DNA of 64,000 nt from Rhizobiaceae bacterium (GCA_025698895.1 JAILWO010000001.1:62001-126000); one strand, 5' to 3'; shown: positions 42,668-52,358, counted from the stretch's first letter. Made by a program: numbers and translations. Notes: a model not told the origin generated them from the sequence alone.

Positions 42668-44140
42668 CTATTCGGTCAACCGCACCATCGTGAGCGAGGA
42701 GGCGATGTCAGCGAACGCCGCCGCCAGTTCCGCCGAATCGGATGCATCGAAATAGTGGTTGGCGTCCGCGGCGCACTTGCTCATCAGTTCCTTGCCTTTC
42801 GTGCTCTCGACGGCAAAGGCGATGGTGAAAATCTCGATCCCGTTCTTCTTGGCGTAGTCGCAGACGGCAAGCCCATCCTCATGCGTCTGCTGCTCCTGCT
42901 TGGCGATCTGCGTGGCGTTGCCGTCGAAGGCTATGTGCCTGCCATCGGAACGGCGAAACCGAAGCGTGTTTTCGCCATCGGTCATCAGCACCAGCACCTT
43001 GCGGGGCATCTTGTTCTTCGGATCATAATTGCGCCCCTCGGCAAACGGCTTGCCCGGCGACAGCACGTTGACGCCCCAGATCAGGCCGGTCGGGATGTAG
43101 GTCAGCGGACGGTAGCCTGGCAGTTCGATCACCAGATTCGAGATTGCGGTCTCCAATGTCCATTTGCTGTCGGTCAGGGCCACGATCGGGCTCGGGCACA
43201 TCTGCCTCGTCGCCAGATAGCCGGGGTAGGTCTCTGTCGGCGTACCATCGTGGAGCCGCGTCGTTCCGGCCCTGCGCGATCCGACACAGCCATACCAGCC
43301 GTACTTCGTGGTGCCGCCGCCGCTACAGACCTCATAGGGGTCGACAGAGTAGGTTTCGGAGCGGATGCAGCCACCGCCGCAACTGTAAGTCTCCTCGATG
43401 CCGTCCACGGTTCTGGTGCAGGTCCGCTTCGGCTCGTTCTCCAGACAGCGTGACTTTGTGTTTCGCCACTCGCAGCTGCGCTCGGATGTCTTGGAGTAAT
43501 CATCCGGCACGGAAAGCCAGCTTGCCGATCGATTGGCCGTGCCGACATTGACATAGTCCGCATAGGGCACCAGCGCGACCTTGGTGGAGCCGGACGCATT
43601 CTTGAACAGCTCGCGCACAAGCTGGGTGGCGGAGGATTTGAGCGCGTCGATCTTCCGCGTGCCCCCGGAATCGGTATCGGACATCGAATAGGTATTGTCG
43701 AGCACCAGGGCGACCTCGACGCTGCCCTCCACGCTTCGCTTCGCCACCGACCGGCCCGACAGATTGACATAGTCGGTCTGCATGATGCGCATGAAGGTCG
43801 TCGGCAGCCGCCCACTGAGGCTCAACTCGAAATCCTCGCCATTGGTTCGAAAGTCGGAGATCGTGACACCATGCGCCCGCTCCCCGTCGAGGTTGGCCGC
43901 GATCTGCTTGTCCGCGATCTGACGCAGTTTAGCTTCAAGCGTCTCGCGCGACGATGCCATCGCCAGCGCACCGGCATCCGCCAGTTCCTGGAGGTGAGCC
44001 TGCCCGTTCAGGTAGCGGCTGTAGTCCACAGCCAGCCCGACGCTCACCAGGAGCGGGATGGCCAAAATGACCGTGAGGAGATGAAAATTCCCGCCGCGAT
44101 CGCGCCCGAAGGCGCCGCCTGGCCAAGCACTGATCGACAT
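42668..44140 (-). CDS. TadG-like pilus assembly protein with VWA domain
   Basis: A 490-residue protein. An N-terminal TadE/TadG-type helix (FHLLTVILAIPLLVSVGLAVDYSRYLNGQ) is followed by a von Willebrand A domain: VALVLDNTYSMSD (MIDAS-like DxTxS), KVALVPYADYVNVG, RKVLVLMTDGENT and GIEIFTIAFAVES. A Cys-rich insertion (residues ~255-345, seven cysteines in RSC, RC, TC, SC, GGC, VC, GC) interrupts the domain. It is solitary; the rest of a tad cluster is not in view. Start ATG 44140 with AGGGGG upstream. Confidence 0.88.
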   Translation of the reverse strand: MSISAWPGGAFGRDRGGNFHLLTVILAIPLLVSVGLAVDYSRYLNGQAHLQELADAGALAMASSRETLEAKLRQIADKQIAANLDGERAHGVTISDFRTNGEDFELSLSGRLPTTFMRIMQTDYVNLSGRSVAKRSVEGSVEVALVLDNTYSMSDTDSGGTRKIDALKSSATQLVRELFKNASGSTKVALVPYADYVNVGTANRSASWLSVPDDYSKTSERSCEWRNTKSRCLENEPKRTCTRTVDGIEETYSCGGGCIRSETYSVDPYEVCSGGGTTKYGWYGCVGSRRAGTTRLHDGTPTETYPGYLATRQMCPSPIVALTDSKWTLETAISNLVIELPGYRPLTYIPTGLIWGVNVLSPGKPFAEGRNYDPKNKMPRKVLVLMTDGENTLRFRRSDGRHIAFDGNATQIAKQEQQTHEDGLAVCDYAKKNGIEIFTIAFAVESTKGKELMSKCAADANHYFDASDSAELAAAFADIASSLTMVRLTE

Positions 44141-44281
44141 AGCAACCCCCTGTGCGCCGACAGTTTCACGCACAGTGAGCGCAAATTCCTCACGTCCGAT
44201 TATCAAGCAATGCCAATTACCGGTTAACACCGGCGCGGCTTGTTTACGCGTCCTGCATTGGTCTCAAGCCGAGAAAGACAC

Positions 44282-45727
44282 CTATCGCACCAGGATGTTG
44301 CGGAACTGCCAGGGATCGGACTTGTCGATATCCTCGGGAAACAGACCAGGCCGGCCAGTAAGCGGCGTCCAGTCGGTGTAGTGGCCCTCGACTGGCCCCA
44401 GATAAGGACGCTGGATCTCCAGGCAGCGGCGATAGTCCATCTCGTCGGTCTCGACGATGCCAGCCTCGGGGTTCTCCAGCGCCCAGACCATGCCGGCCAG
44501 CACGGCCGAGGAGACCTGAAGCCCGGTCGCGTTCTGATAGGGCGCCAGTTCGCGTGTTTCCTCGACCGAAAGCCGCGAGCCGTACCAGTAGGCGTTCTTC
44601 CTGTGGCCGTAGAGAAGCACGCCCAGTTCATCGATGCCGTCGACCAATTCGTTCTCGTCCAGAACGTGATGAACGGATTGCGGCTTGCCGCCCGCGCCGA
44701 ACATCTCATGCAGCGAAAGCACCGCGTCATTGGCCGGATGATAGGCATAGTGGCAGGTCGGCCGGTAGCTGACCTTGTCCTTGCCGTCGCGCACGGTGAA
44801 ATAGTCGGCGATCGAGATCGACTCGTTATGGGTCACCAGGAAGCCATATTGCGGTCCGGGAGTCGGGCACCATGTCCTGACGCGCGTGTTGGCGCCGGGC
44901 TGCTCGAGATAGATCGCCGCCTTGCAGCCCTTCTTGTGCTTGCGCGCGTTCTTCGGCGCCCATTTCTCATGCGTGCCCCAGCCAAGCTCGGACGGCTGCA
45001 GCCCCTCCGAAATGAAGCCCTCGACCGACCACGTGTTCCAGAACACGTCCATCGGCTTGGGCTTCCTGGTGCGCTGCGTGTCGCGTTCGGCGATATGGAT
45101 GCCCTTGACGCCGACCTTGTTCATCAGCTTCGCCCAGCCCTCGCGATCATCGGCGGTGGGCTCCGAGAATTTCAACTTCATCTCTCCGGCGAGGTTCACC
45201 AGCGCCTGCTTGACGAACCATGACACCATGCCGGGATTGGCGCCGCAGCACGAAATCGCCGTGGTGCCGCCGGGGTTGTTGCGCTTTTCCTCGCGCACCG
45301 TCTCGCGCAGCGCGTAGTTCGTGCGGCTGGCATTGTCGGCCTTGGTGTCGAAATAGAAGCCGAGCCATGGCTCCACGACCGTGTCGATGTAGAAGACGCC
45401 GAGCTTGCGGCACAGCTTGATGAGGTCGAGCGAACCCGTGTCGACCGACAGGTTGACGCAGAAGCCCTGTCCCTCGCCCGCCGTCAGCAGCGGCGTGAGC
45501 AGCTTCTTGTAGTTCTTCTTCGTCACCGCCTCCTGGATGAAGCGGATGCCACGCTCGTCCAGCAGCTTCCTGTCGGCGTCAGACGGGTCGATGACGACGA
45601 GCCGGTCCTTGTCGTATCTGAAATGGCGCTCGATGAGGGGCAGCGTGCCGCGGCCGATGGACCCGAAGCCGATCATCACGATCGGGCCGGTGATCTCGCC
45701 ATGAATCGGCCAGTCGGTTTTCGCCAT
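44282..45727 (-). CDS. hss: Homospermidine synthase
   Basis: NAD-dependent enzyme joining two putrescines (or putrescine and spermidine) into homospermidine, a major rhizobial polyamine. 481 residues, normal length. Rossmann motif GFGSIGRG (residues ~20-26), DTVVEPWLGFYFD, AISCCGANPGMVSW, VEGFISEGLQPSELGWGTHE, and LFPEDIDKSDPWQFRNILVR at the end are family signatures. It uses putrescine that the ornithine decarboxylase at 4.0-5.2 kb can supply. Divergent from eda. Confidence 0.95.
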   Translation of the reverse strand: MAKTDWPIHGEITGPIVMIGFGSIGRGTLPLIERHFRYDKDRLVVIDPSDADRKLLDERGIRFIQEAVTKKNYKKLLTPLLTAGEGQGFCVNLSVDTGSLDLIKLCRKLGVFYIDTVVEPWLGFYFDTKADNASRTNYALRETVREEKRNNPGGTTAISCCGANPGMVSWFVKQALVNLAGEMKLKFSEPTADDREGWAKLMNKVGVKGIHIAERDTQRTRKPKPMDVFWNTWSVEGFISEGLQPSELGWGTHEKWAPKNARKHKKGCKAAIYLEQPGANTRVRTWCPTPGPQYGFLVTHNESISIADYFTVRDGKDKVSYRPTCHYAYHPANDAVLSLHEMFGAGGKPQSVHHVLDENELVDGIDELGVLLYGHRKNAYWYGSRLSVEETRELAPYQNATGLQVSSAVLAGMVWALENPEAGIVETDEMDYRRCLEIQRPYLGPVEGHYTDWTPLTGRPGLFPEDIDKSDPWQFRNILVR

Positions 45728-45880
45728 GTCGTCACGCTCCGTATGAATGCCGTCGAGCGGTCAAAACACATCGCGCCGTCACAATAAAGAGCAAGGGTGA
45801 GAGGACCGGCCGCGTGGACACCTCGGGTCGGCGCTGCTAATCGGTTGAATAGTCACCGGCAGGAACTGGAAGGATCCGTC

Positions 45881-46537
45881 ATGACGCAGAAGACGGAGCG
45901 ATTGAAGGCGGCACTGGGTGACCAGCGTGTCATCCCCGTCATCAGGATCGAACGGCTGACGGATGCCGGACCACTGGCCAGGGCGCTGGCGGCGGGTGGG
46001 CTGAGAGCCATCGAGATCACGCTCAGGACGCCCGACGCGCTCGACGCCATCCGGGTGGCGGCCGCCGAAGCGCCCGATGCCGTGGTCGGGGCGGGCACGA
46101 TCCTCGGCGCACGGCAGTTCGAGCAGGCGGCGCGCGCCGGCGCACGGTTCATCGTCAGCCCCGGCACGACAACGGAGCTGATCGACACGGCGCGCAGTTC
46201 CGACGTGCCGCTGCTGCCGGGCGCCATCACCCCGTCGGAGATCATGGCGCTGCGCGAGGAAGGCTACTCGATGCTGAAGTTCTTCCCGGCCGAGCAGGCG
46301 GGCGGCATGTCCTTCCTCAAGGCCCTTTCGTCGCCCATCGCCGACGTTTCCTTCTGCCCGACCGGCGGCGTCTCGGCGGCCAATGCGCGCGCCTATCTGG
46401 ACCTGCCGAATGTCTTCTGCGTCGGCGGGTCCTGGGTCGCGCCCGACGCCATGATCGCGGCCGGCGACTGGACCGGCATCGAGGATTTGGCGCGCAAGGC
46501 GGCCACGATCGGTCAAGTCGGACCGACCTTCGCGTAA
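45881..46537 (+). CDS. eda: KDPG/KHG aldolase
   Basis: 2-keto-3-deoxy-6-phosphogluconate (and 4-hydroxy-2-oxoglutarate) aldolase, class I, last step of the Entner-Doudoroff pathway. 218 residues. VIPVIRIERL, AIEITLRTPDAL (catalytic Glu), GAGTILGARQFEQA, FIVSPGTTTEL and the Schiff-base lysine in MLKFFPAEQAGG are all present. AAGGAT precedes ATG 45881. No edd is adjacent. Confidence 0.94.
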   Translation: MTQKTERLKAALGDQRVIPVIRIERLTDAGPLARALAAGGLRAIEITLRTPDALDAIRVAAAEAPDAVVGAGTILGARQFEQAARAGARFIVSPGTTTELIDTARSSDVPLLPGAITPSEIMALREEGYSMLKFFPAEQAGGMSFLKALSSPIADVSFCPTGGVSAANARAYLDLPNVFCVGGSWVAPDAMIAAGDWTGIEDLARKAATIGQVGPTFA

Positions 46538-46601
46538 CCGGAAGATCTGTGCTATCGGCTGAAAGGCGAGGTCTCGGCTTCGCCGGAGGGAGGTTGCCGG
46601 A

Positions 46602-48647
46602 TTGCGTCGATTTTCAGCCCGCCGACATCTGGTTGTGCTGATCGCGGCGGCGGCTCTGCCGGCGTTCCTCTTTTCCGCTTACAGCCTGACGCAATATGCA
46701 TTCAGCGAGCGCCAGCGATATGAACGCGAGGCCCTGCAGGTGGCGCGGCAGGTCGGCCTTGTCGTGGAGGCGGAGCTCCATAATCTCGAGACGATGCTGA
46801 AGGCGCTGGCGACGTCGGAAGCGCTGGCCGGCGGCGATTTCGCCGGGTTTCACGCCGAAGCGTCTCGGCTCGTGCGCGGCACTGACCGTGTCATCCTCCT
46901 GCTGGACGCAAATGCGAGGCCGATCCTCCGCACCGGCGAACCCTATGGCTCCACCCTGTCGACGACCGCACGGGCACCGGGCTCGCTGCCAGCGGCGCCC
47001 GAGGACGTTCTGGTCGGCGACGTCTATTTCAGCGAGGCGACAGGCGACTATCGCATACCGCTCTCCCTGAGCCTCGACGGTCCCGAGGGAGAGCGCATGA
47101 CACTGTCGATCTCGGTGCCGGCGCGGTCGATTCACGACGCGATGCTTCCTGCGGTCCCGCCGGGCTGGATCGTGGGGATAGGCGACCGGACCGGTACCTT
47201 CGTGACACGGTCGGAAATGCACGAGGAAGCCACCGGGCAACCCGGCTTGCCGGAGTACCTGGCAAAGGCAAGCGGGCGGTCGGGAACGTTCACCTCCGAA
47301 AATTTCCTGCGCAACGACGTCCTGCTGGCCGGCTATTACCGCCCCGCATTCTCCAACTGGCTCTACGGGGCGAATATCCCGCTCTCGGTGGCGGAGGCGC
47401 CGCTGTGGAGGTCACTCGCGGCCATCGGCGCGCTCGGCCTGCTTTGCGCGCTGATATCGGTCGGATTGGCCTGGGTGTTCGGCAGGAGCATGGCTGGCGC
47501 GGCGCGCGGGTTGGCCGCTCGTGCACGGGCGCTCGGCCACGGTGAGCCTGTGACCCCGCTCGAGACGACGGTGACCGAGTTCGCGGAGATCGGCGATGCG
47601 CTGGTCGAGGCCCAACGGGCGATCGAGGAGCGGACTTCGGAGCTGGACACGGTGCTCGCGACCGTCCCGGCGGGCGTGTGGTTCACCTATGATCCGACCG
47701 CCAGGCGCGTGATCAGGAACCGCTTCGCGGCAGAGCTGATGGGGCTGCCGACGGAAGGCCGGACCACCTGGGGCGCCGCCGATCAGGTCATCGACACACG
47801 CGCCTTCAAGGATGGCAAGCCCGTCAGCCGCGACGAACGGCCTCTCACGCTGGCCATGCACGGCCAGCAGACGGACGGCGAGGAATTCACCTATGTGCTG
47901 CCCTCCGGCGAAGAGCGGCACCTTCTATCGAGCGCCCGCTCGATCCGCGACAAGGACGGCACAGTCATCGGCGCCGTTCAGATCAGCCTCGACATCAGTG
48001 ACCGCAAGCGCGCCGAGGAGCAGCGCAAGCTGCTCGTCAACGAACTCAATCACCGCGTCAAGAACACATTGGCGGTCGTCCAGTCCATCGCCGTGCAGAC
48101 CTTGAAAAACGCCGCGGACGTCTCCTCGGCGCAAGCCGCGCTCGTCAGCCGCCTGCAATCGCTCGCCAAGGCTCATGACGTCCTGACGCAGGAAAGCTGG
48201 GGCGGCGCGTATCTGCGGGACCTCCTGGCCGCCACTCTCGCGCCGCAGGTCGTGCTCTCGCGCTTCCAGCTCTCCGGCGAACGGGTATGGCTTTCGCCCA
48301 ACCTCGCCGTCGCGCTTGCCATGACCTTCCATGAGCTTGCGACCAACGCGATCAAATACGGCGCCCTTTCCGTCGACGCGGGGGCCGTGTCGATCTCCTG
48401 GACGATCGAGCAGGTATCGGATGACGCTTCAAAGCTCGTCATCGAATGGCGCGAACGGGATGGACCCCCGATCGCGCACCCCCGGCGAAAGGGTTTCGGT
48501 TCGCGCATGCTGTCGATGAGCCTGCGACCGCATTCTGGATCGGTCGATCTGCGGTTCGAGCCTGAGGGGCTTGTCTGCGTAATGGAAGCGCGACTGGCGA
48601 CCAGCGCTTCGGCGAACCCGCCGAGAGGTGCCGAGTCAACCGGCTGA
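46602..48647 (+). CDS. HWE-family sensor histidine kinase
   Basis: A 681-residue membrane sensor. N-terminal helix LVVLIAAAALPAFLFSAYSL, a ~210-residue periplasmic domain (dCACHE-like region), second helix IGALGLLCALISVGLAWVFG, a HAMP-like segment, a PAS domain (ELDTVLATVPAGVWFTY to LDISDRKRAEEQ) and the HWE kinase core with His484 in LNHRVKNTLAVVQSI, FHELATNAIKYGALS and VIEWRERDGPP (WxE). The start is TTG 46602 behind GGAGGG. No response regulator is adjacent; partner unknown. Confidence 0.9.
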   Translation: MRRFSARRHLVVLIAAAALPAFLFSAYSLTQYAFSERQRYEREALQVARQVGLVVEAELHNLETMLKALATSEALAGGDFAGFHAEASRLVRGTDRVILLLDANARPILRTGEPYGSTLSTTARAPGSLPAAPEDVLVGDVYFSEATGDYRIPLSLSLDGPEGERMTLSISVPARSIHDAMLPAVPPGWIVGIGDRTGTFVTRSEMHEEATGQPGLPEYLAKASGRSGTFTSENFLRNDVLLAGYYRPAFSNWLYGANIPLSVAEAPLWRSLAAIGALGLLCALISVGLAWVFGRSMAGAARGLAARARALGHGEPVTPLETTVTEFAEIGDALVEAQRAIEERTSELDTVLATVPAGVWFTYDPTARRVIRNRFAAELMGLPTEGRTTWGAADQVIDTRAFKDGKPVSRDERPLTLAMHGQQTDGEEFTYVLPSGEERHLLSSARSIRDKDGTVIGAVQISLDISDRKRAEEQRKLLVNELNHRVKNTLAVVQSIAVQTLKNAADVSSAQAALVSRLQSLAKAHDVLTQESWGGAYLRDLLAATLAPQVVLSRFQLSGERVWLSPNLAVALAMTFHELATNAIKYGALSVDAGAVSISWTIEQVSDDASKLVIEWRERDGPPIAHPRRKGFGSRMLSMSLRPHSGSVDLRFEPEGLVCVMEARLATSASANPPRGAESTG

Positions 48648-48825
48648 TATCCGAGGGTTGTTTCCGCGACCCCCGAGCTCCGTGGCGCGGGGCTGCCACG
48701 GACCGGGCGGGACAGGCGCTCGTCTGCCTATTCGTTGATGCTAGGCGGAGAAACCGGGAAAAGACCGCACCGTTCGCCGTACCGCTGTGCCCGGTTGACA
48801 CGGCCCGTGACGCCGAAGAAACGGT

Positions 48826-48867
48826 CCCGCCGCGCGAAACGTTCCCTTGGGACCTAGGCGCGGCGGG
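48826..48867 (-). terminator. Hairpin after the DUF882 gene
   Basis: CCCGCCGCGC and GCGCGGCGGG (10-bp perfect arms) flank a 22-nt loop that itself contains the palindrome TCCCTTGGGA. It begins 5 bp after the stop codon of the leftward DUF882 gene. The following T tract is short (TTTC), so it may be a weak terminator or RNA-stabilising hairpin. Confidence 0.5.
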
Positions 48868-48872
48868 CTGGT

Positions 48873-50744
48873 TCAGTTGGTGCGCTGGAACTTGGCCACC
48901 GGCAGGAAGGCGATGGCCTTGCCGCTGAAGCGGGTTGGATCGTCCACGGCGGGCGCCTGCTGGAAACCGGCCGTGTAGACCGCCTCGGGCGCCGCGCGCA
49001 CGATATTGCGAGCATAGGCCGGCGCGGTCGCATCGCGCTTCGAATTGATGACAAACTCATTGTGGAAGGCCCAGCGGGCGTCGTCCGGCTGGGCAGGCAA
49101 CACCACCGGCTTGGGCTCGGGCACTGCGTCGCGGGCCGAGGGCTTGGCGCCTTTCTGGGTGGTGCGCACGGGCTGGGGCCGCTCGCCCGCAAGCATTGCA
49201 CTGCGCTGCGAGGCGGCGGGAGGCGCGCCCTTGGCGGGTTCGGGCCGCGAAGCCGGCAGCGATGCGAGTTGAGCTTTCGCCAGCCCCGCCGCGCTGGCGG
49301 ATGCGGGTTCGGGCCGAAGGCCGGGTACGGCGCTCGCCGTCGTGATGGCGTTCTGGATAGCCCTCTCGCCGGCGCTTTCGCGCTGGGCCGGCGCCAGGGC
49401 GTTGACGGGAACGGTGTCGGGCAGGCCGGCGACGGTCACCGGCGCCTGAGAAACGAAATCGGGACGGCGGCTCGGCAACGGAACGTTGGCGGCAACCTCG
49501 AGCGCCTCTGCCGCGGCCTTGCCCGACGCCGGGTCGGTTGCCAGGGCGAGCACGCCTTCCGCCGCCGGATTGGCCGGAAGCTCCTCCACGATCGGGCCGA
49601 TATCCACGCGCCCGACATCGACCTGCGGGCGCGGCGCAAACAGAGGTGTGGGGACGGCCCGCGCCGGAAGCGCGGCGATGATGGTCTCGGGCGTTTCGGG
49701 TGGCGCCGGCTCGGCGACGGGCGCGGGCGGCGCGGGTCGTTCGTCGGGCTGGGCTCCATTGACGCCGGGCAGCGGCTGGTCCCGATCACGTGACGAAGCG
49801 GCCGGCGCTTCCGGAGCGGTGGCCACCTGCCGGCGCGGGCGCGGATTGCCCGGCGAAGCCTGCCGGTCAGGGCCGGACCACGCCATGGCGACCTGTCCGC
49901 TGGCCTCTTCTTCCTCGTCGGCTCCGCCGCCGAAAAGAGCCGACAGGAAGCCGCCACGACGCTCGGCCTGGGCGACCGTGACCGCACCGCCGCTGGCCTT
50001 GCGCTTATTGTAGGCGGCAAGCGCCTGGTTGTAGCCGGGCAGCGGCTTGCCGTCGGTCGGCACGTGCAGCGTATTGCCGTCAGGGAAGACAGCGACGAGT
50101 TCGCTCCGGCTCATGCGCGGCCAGTGGCGCACATTGCCGACGTCGAGATGCACGAAGGGCGATCCGGACTTCGGATAGTAGCCGACGCCGCCGCCCTGCA
50201 GCCTCAGCGCGGTGTTGCGCAACTTGGTCAGGCTGACGCCGGGGATGTAAAAATCCATCGCCTTGCCGAGCGTGTGCTGGCTCTTCTGGGCCACGCCGCT
50301 GGAGCGCTTGCGCAGCATGGAATTGGTGGCCGGCGACCGGTAGGCCGACACGACGTGGATATAGTCGCGTGCGCCGACCTGGCGATAGGTTTCCCAGACG
50401 AGGTCGAGCAGACGAGGATCCATCTTGGTCGGTTCGTTGCGGCGCCAGTCGCGCAGGAACCTGTTGATTTCGTTGAGACCGCTCTGGATGTAGCGCCCGT
50501 TGCGCTTGTAGGTGATCTCGGCGCGTTCCTTGGTGTGTATGAAATAGAGCTTGAGCGAGCGGGTTTCCGCCCTTGCGGGGGCTGAAGCGATGGCGGCAAA
50601 GACGATGGCGAGCACGAAAGTCGCCATCCACCCCGTCCAGGCGAGGCCCCTCTTGCCGCGCCCGCTCTGCGTTCCGATCGCGATGGTCAAATCGGTGTAT
50701 CCTGTCGGATCGAGCCAGTCCCCGGAATCAGCCTTCCGAAGCAC
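48873..50744 (-). CDS. DUF882 (peptidase M15-like) protein with long disordered tail
   Basis: A 623-residue exported protein at its longest. Signal/anchor helix MATFVLAIVFAAIASAPARA; DUF882 domain (residues ~60-230) with LRDWRRNEPTKMDP, VVSAYRSPATNSMLRKRSSG, SQHTLGKAMDFYIPG and SPFVHLDVGNVRHWPR, the His/Asp pattern of M15 zinc peptidases. The remaining ~390 residues are Pro/Ala/Glu-rich and disordered, with a short WAFHNEFVINSKRDA motif near the end. GTG 50744 is the earliest start; ATG 50627 gives a cleaner signal peptide. Probably acts on peptidoglycan. Confidence 0.85.
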   Translation of the reverse strand: MLRKADSGDWLDPTGYTDLTIAIGTQSGRGKRGLAWTGWMATFVLAIVFAAIASAPARAETRSLKLYFIHTKERAEITYKRNGRYIQSGLNEINRFLRDWRRNEPTKMDPRLLDLVWETYRQVGARDYIHVVSAYRSPATNSMLRKRSSGVAQKSQHTLGKAMDFYIPGVSLTKLRNTALRLQGGGVGYYPKSGSPFVHLDVGNVRHWPRMSRSELVAVFPDGNTLHVPTDGKPLPGYNQALAAYNKRKASGGAVTVAQAERRGGFLSALFGGGADEEEEASGQVAMAWSGPDRQASPGNPRPRRQVATAPEAPAASSRDRDQPLPGVNGAQPDERPAPPAPVAEPAPPETPETIIAALPARAVPTPLFAPRPQVDVGRVDIGPIVEELPANPAAEGVLALATDPASGKAAAEALEVAANVPLPSRRPDFVSQAPVTVAGLPDTVPVNALAPAQRESAGERAIQNAITTASAVPGLRPEPASASAAGLAKAQLASLPASRPEPAKGAPPAASQRSAMLAGERPQPVRTTQKGAKPSARDAVPEPKPVVLPAQPDDARWAFHNEFVINSKRDATAPAYARNIVRAAPEAVYTAGFQQAPAVDDPTRFSGKAIAFLPVAKFQRTN

Positions 50745-50894
50745 GAAAAATCGCTTCGGATCATCGACCGTAATGGTTAACCGCGACTTATTGAAGCCGA
50801 AATGCGGTCAGACAATGGCATTTCCCCGGCGGAATTTGATCACGCCGGACTGGCTGGCAACAGGGTTAAGAGGCGGGAAACGGCGCCTTAACGT

Positions 50895-52358
50895 TCACGA
50901 CGCGAGCCGGTCGGGCCGTGTCTCGTCGGGGTCGAGCCCGTACTCCTTGAGCTTGCGGTAGAGTGTCGAGCGGCCGATGCCGAGCCTGCGGGCAACTTCG
51001 CTCATGCGGCCGCGATAGCGGTCCAAGGCGAAGCAAATCATCTCGAACTCGACCTCGGACAGGGGACGCACGTCGCCACCGGCATCGAGCGCCGAGACCT
51101 GACCTGCCGGCGGATGGTCCGGCGTGACCATAACTGTCTCGTCAGCGGAAACCGCGTGGGCGGCCCAGTCGACGCCTTCGACCTGGGCGCGCACCTGCGG
51201 GAAATGGTCGACGGTGAGACGGTCGCCCTCGGCAAGTACGACGGCGCGGAAGATGGCGTTCTCGAGCTGGCGGACATTGCCGGGCCAGTCATAGGCCGAC
51301 AGCAGGGCCAGGAGCGCGGGATCGAGCGTCAGCTTTCTACCCGGCTTCTCCTCCGCGGCGAAGCGCTCCGCGAAGGCGGCCGCAAGCGCCGGCACGTCCT
51401 GCAGACGCTCGCGCAAGGGCGGCAGGGAAACGGGAAAAACGGCCAGCCGCCAGTAGAGATCCTCGCGAAACCGCCCCTCCTCCACCCGTTTGGCGAGGTC
51501 GCGATGGGTGGCCGATATCAGTCGGATGTCGACCTTGCGCGAGGCGCGGGCGCCGACCGGATCGACCACGCCTTCCTGTACGGCGCGCAGGAGCTTGACC
51601 TGGGCGTGCAAAGGCAGATCGCCGATCTCGTCGAGAAAGAGCGTGCCGCCATCGGCCTCGACGAATTTGCCGGCATGTTTCTCGGTCGCGCCGGTAAAGG
51701 ACCCCTTCTCGTGGCCGAACAGAATGGATTCGACCAGCGTGTCGGGGATGGCGCCGCAATTGACGGTGACGAAGGGCCTGTCGGCGCGCGGCCCGGCCGC
51801 CTGGATGGCGCGCGCCAGCACTTCCTTGCCGACGCCCGACTCGCCTTCGATAAGGACCGGAATGCCTGAATCGGCCGCTTTCCTTGCCAGGGCCAGCGTC
51901 TCGCGCATGGCCGGGCTCGCTGTCTCGAAGGCAAACCCGGTGTTCGCGGCCGGTCGCGCGGCCCGGCGCCGACGCGTCTCGGTCTCGCGCCGGCCGACCG
52001 TGAGTGCGTCGTCGATCGACTTCCGCAGCCGTTCGGGCGCGACGGGCTTGACGACGAAATCGAAGGCGCCGGCGCGCATGGCCTTCACCACCGTCTCGAT
52101 GCCGCCCTGGGCGGTCTGGACGATGACCGGCGTCTCGCGGCCGGATTCGCGCATCCTGGAAAGCGTGGTCAGCCCGTCCATGCCCGGCATGACCAGATCG
52201 AGCACCACCAGCGATATGGCTTCGGAGCCCGCCAGCGCCGTCAACGCCTCCTGCCCGCCCGACACACATAGCGGTCGGTGGCCGAAGCGCTCGACGGCGG
52301 CCGACAGGAGTCGAAGCTGGACGGGATCGTCGTCGACGACGAGAATGGTTTCGGTCAT
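50895..52358 (-). CDS. NtrC-family sigma-54-dependent response regulator
   Basis: A 487-residue activator. Receiver domain with phospho-acceptor Asp54 (VVLDLVMPGMDG), AAA+ domain with Walker A GESGVGKE (residues 172-179), GSFTGA loop (219-224, in place of the canonical GAFTGA), Walker B LFLDEIGDL and RLQDVPAL, and a C-terminal Fis-type helix (ALDRYRGRMSEVARRLGIGRSTLYRKL). It should remodel sigma-54 RNA polymerase. No sensor kinase is adjacent and no -24/-12 promoter was identified nearby. ATG 52358 favoured over an upstream TTG. Confidence 0.93.
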   Translation of the reverse strand: MTETILVVDDDPVQLRLLSAAVERFGHRPLCVSGGQEALTALAGSEAISLVVLDLVMPGMDGLTTLSRMRESGRETPVIVQTAQGGIETVVKAMRAGAFDFVVKPVAPERLRKSIDDALTVGRRETETRRRRAARPAANTGFAFETASPAMRETLALARKAADSGIPVLIEGESGVGKEVLARAIQAAGPRADRPFVTVNCGAIPDTLVESILFGHEKGSFTGATEKHAGKFVEADGGTLFLDEIGDLPLHAQVKLLRAVQEGVVDPVGARASRKVDIRLISATHRDLAKRVEEGRFREDLYWRLAVFPVSLPPLRERLQDVPALAAAFAERFAAEEKPGRKLTLDPALLALLSAYDWPGNVRQLENAIFRAVVLAEGDRLTVDHFPQVRAQVEGVDWAAHAVSADETVMVTPDHPPAGQVSALDAGGDVRPLSEVEFEMICFALDRYRGRMSEVARRLGIGRSTLYRKLKEYGLDPDETRPDRLAS

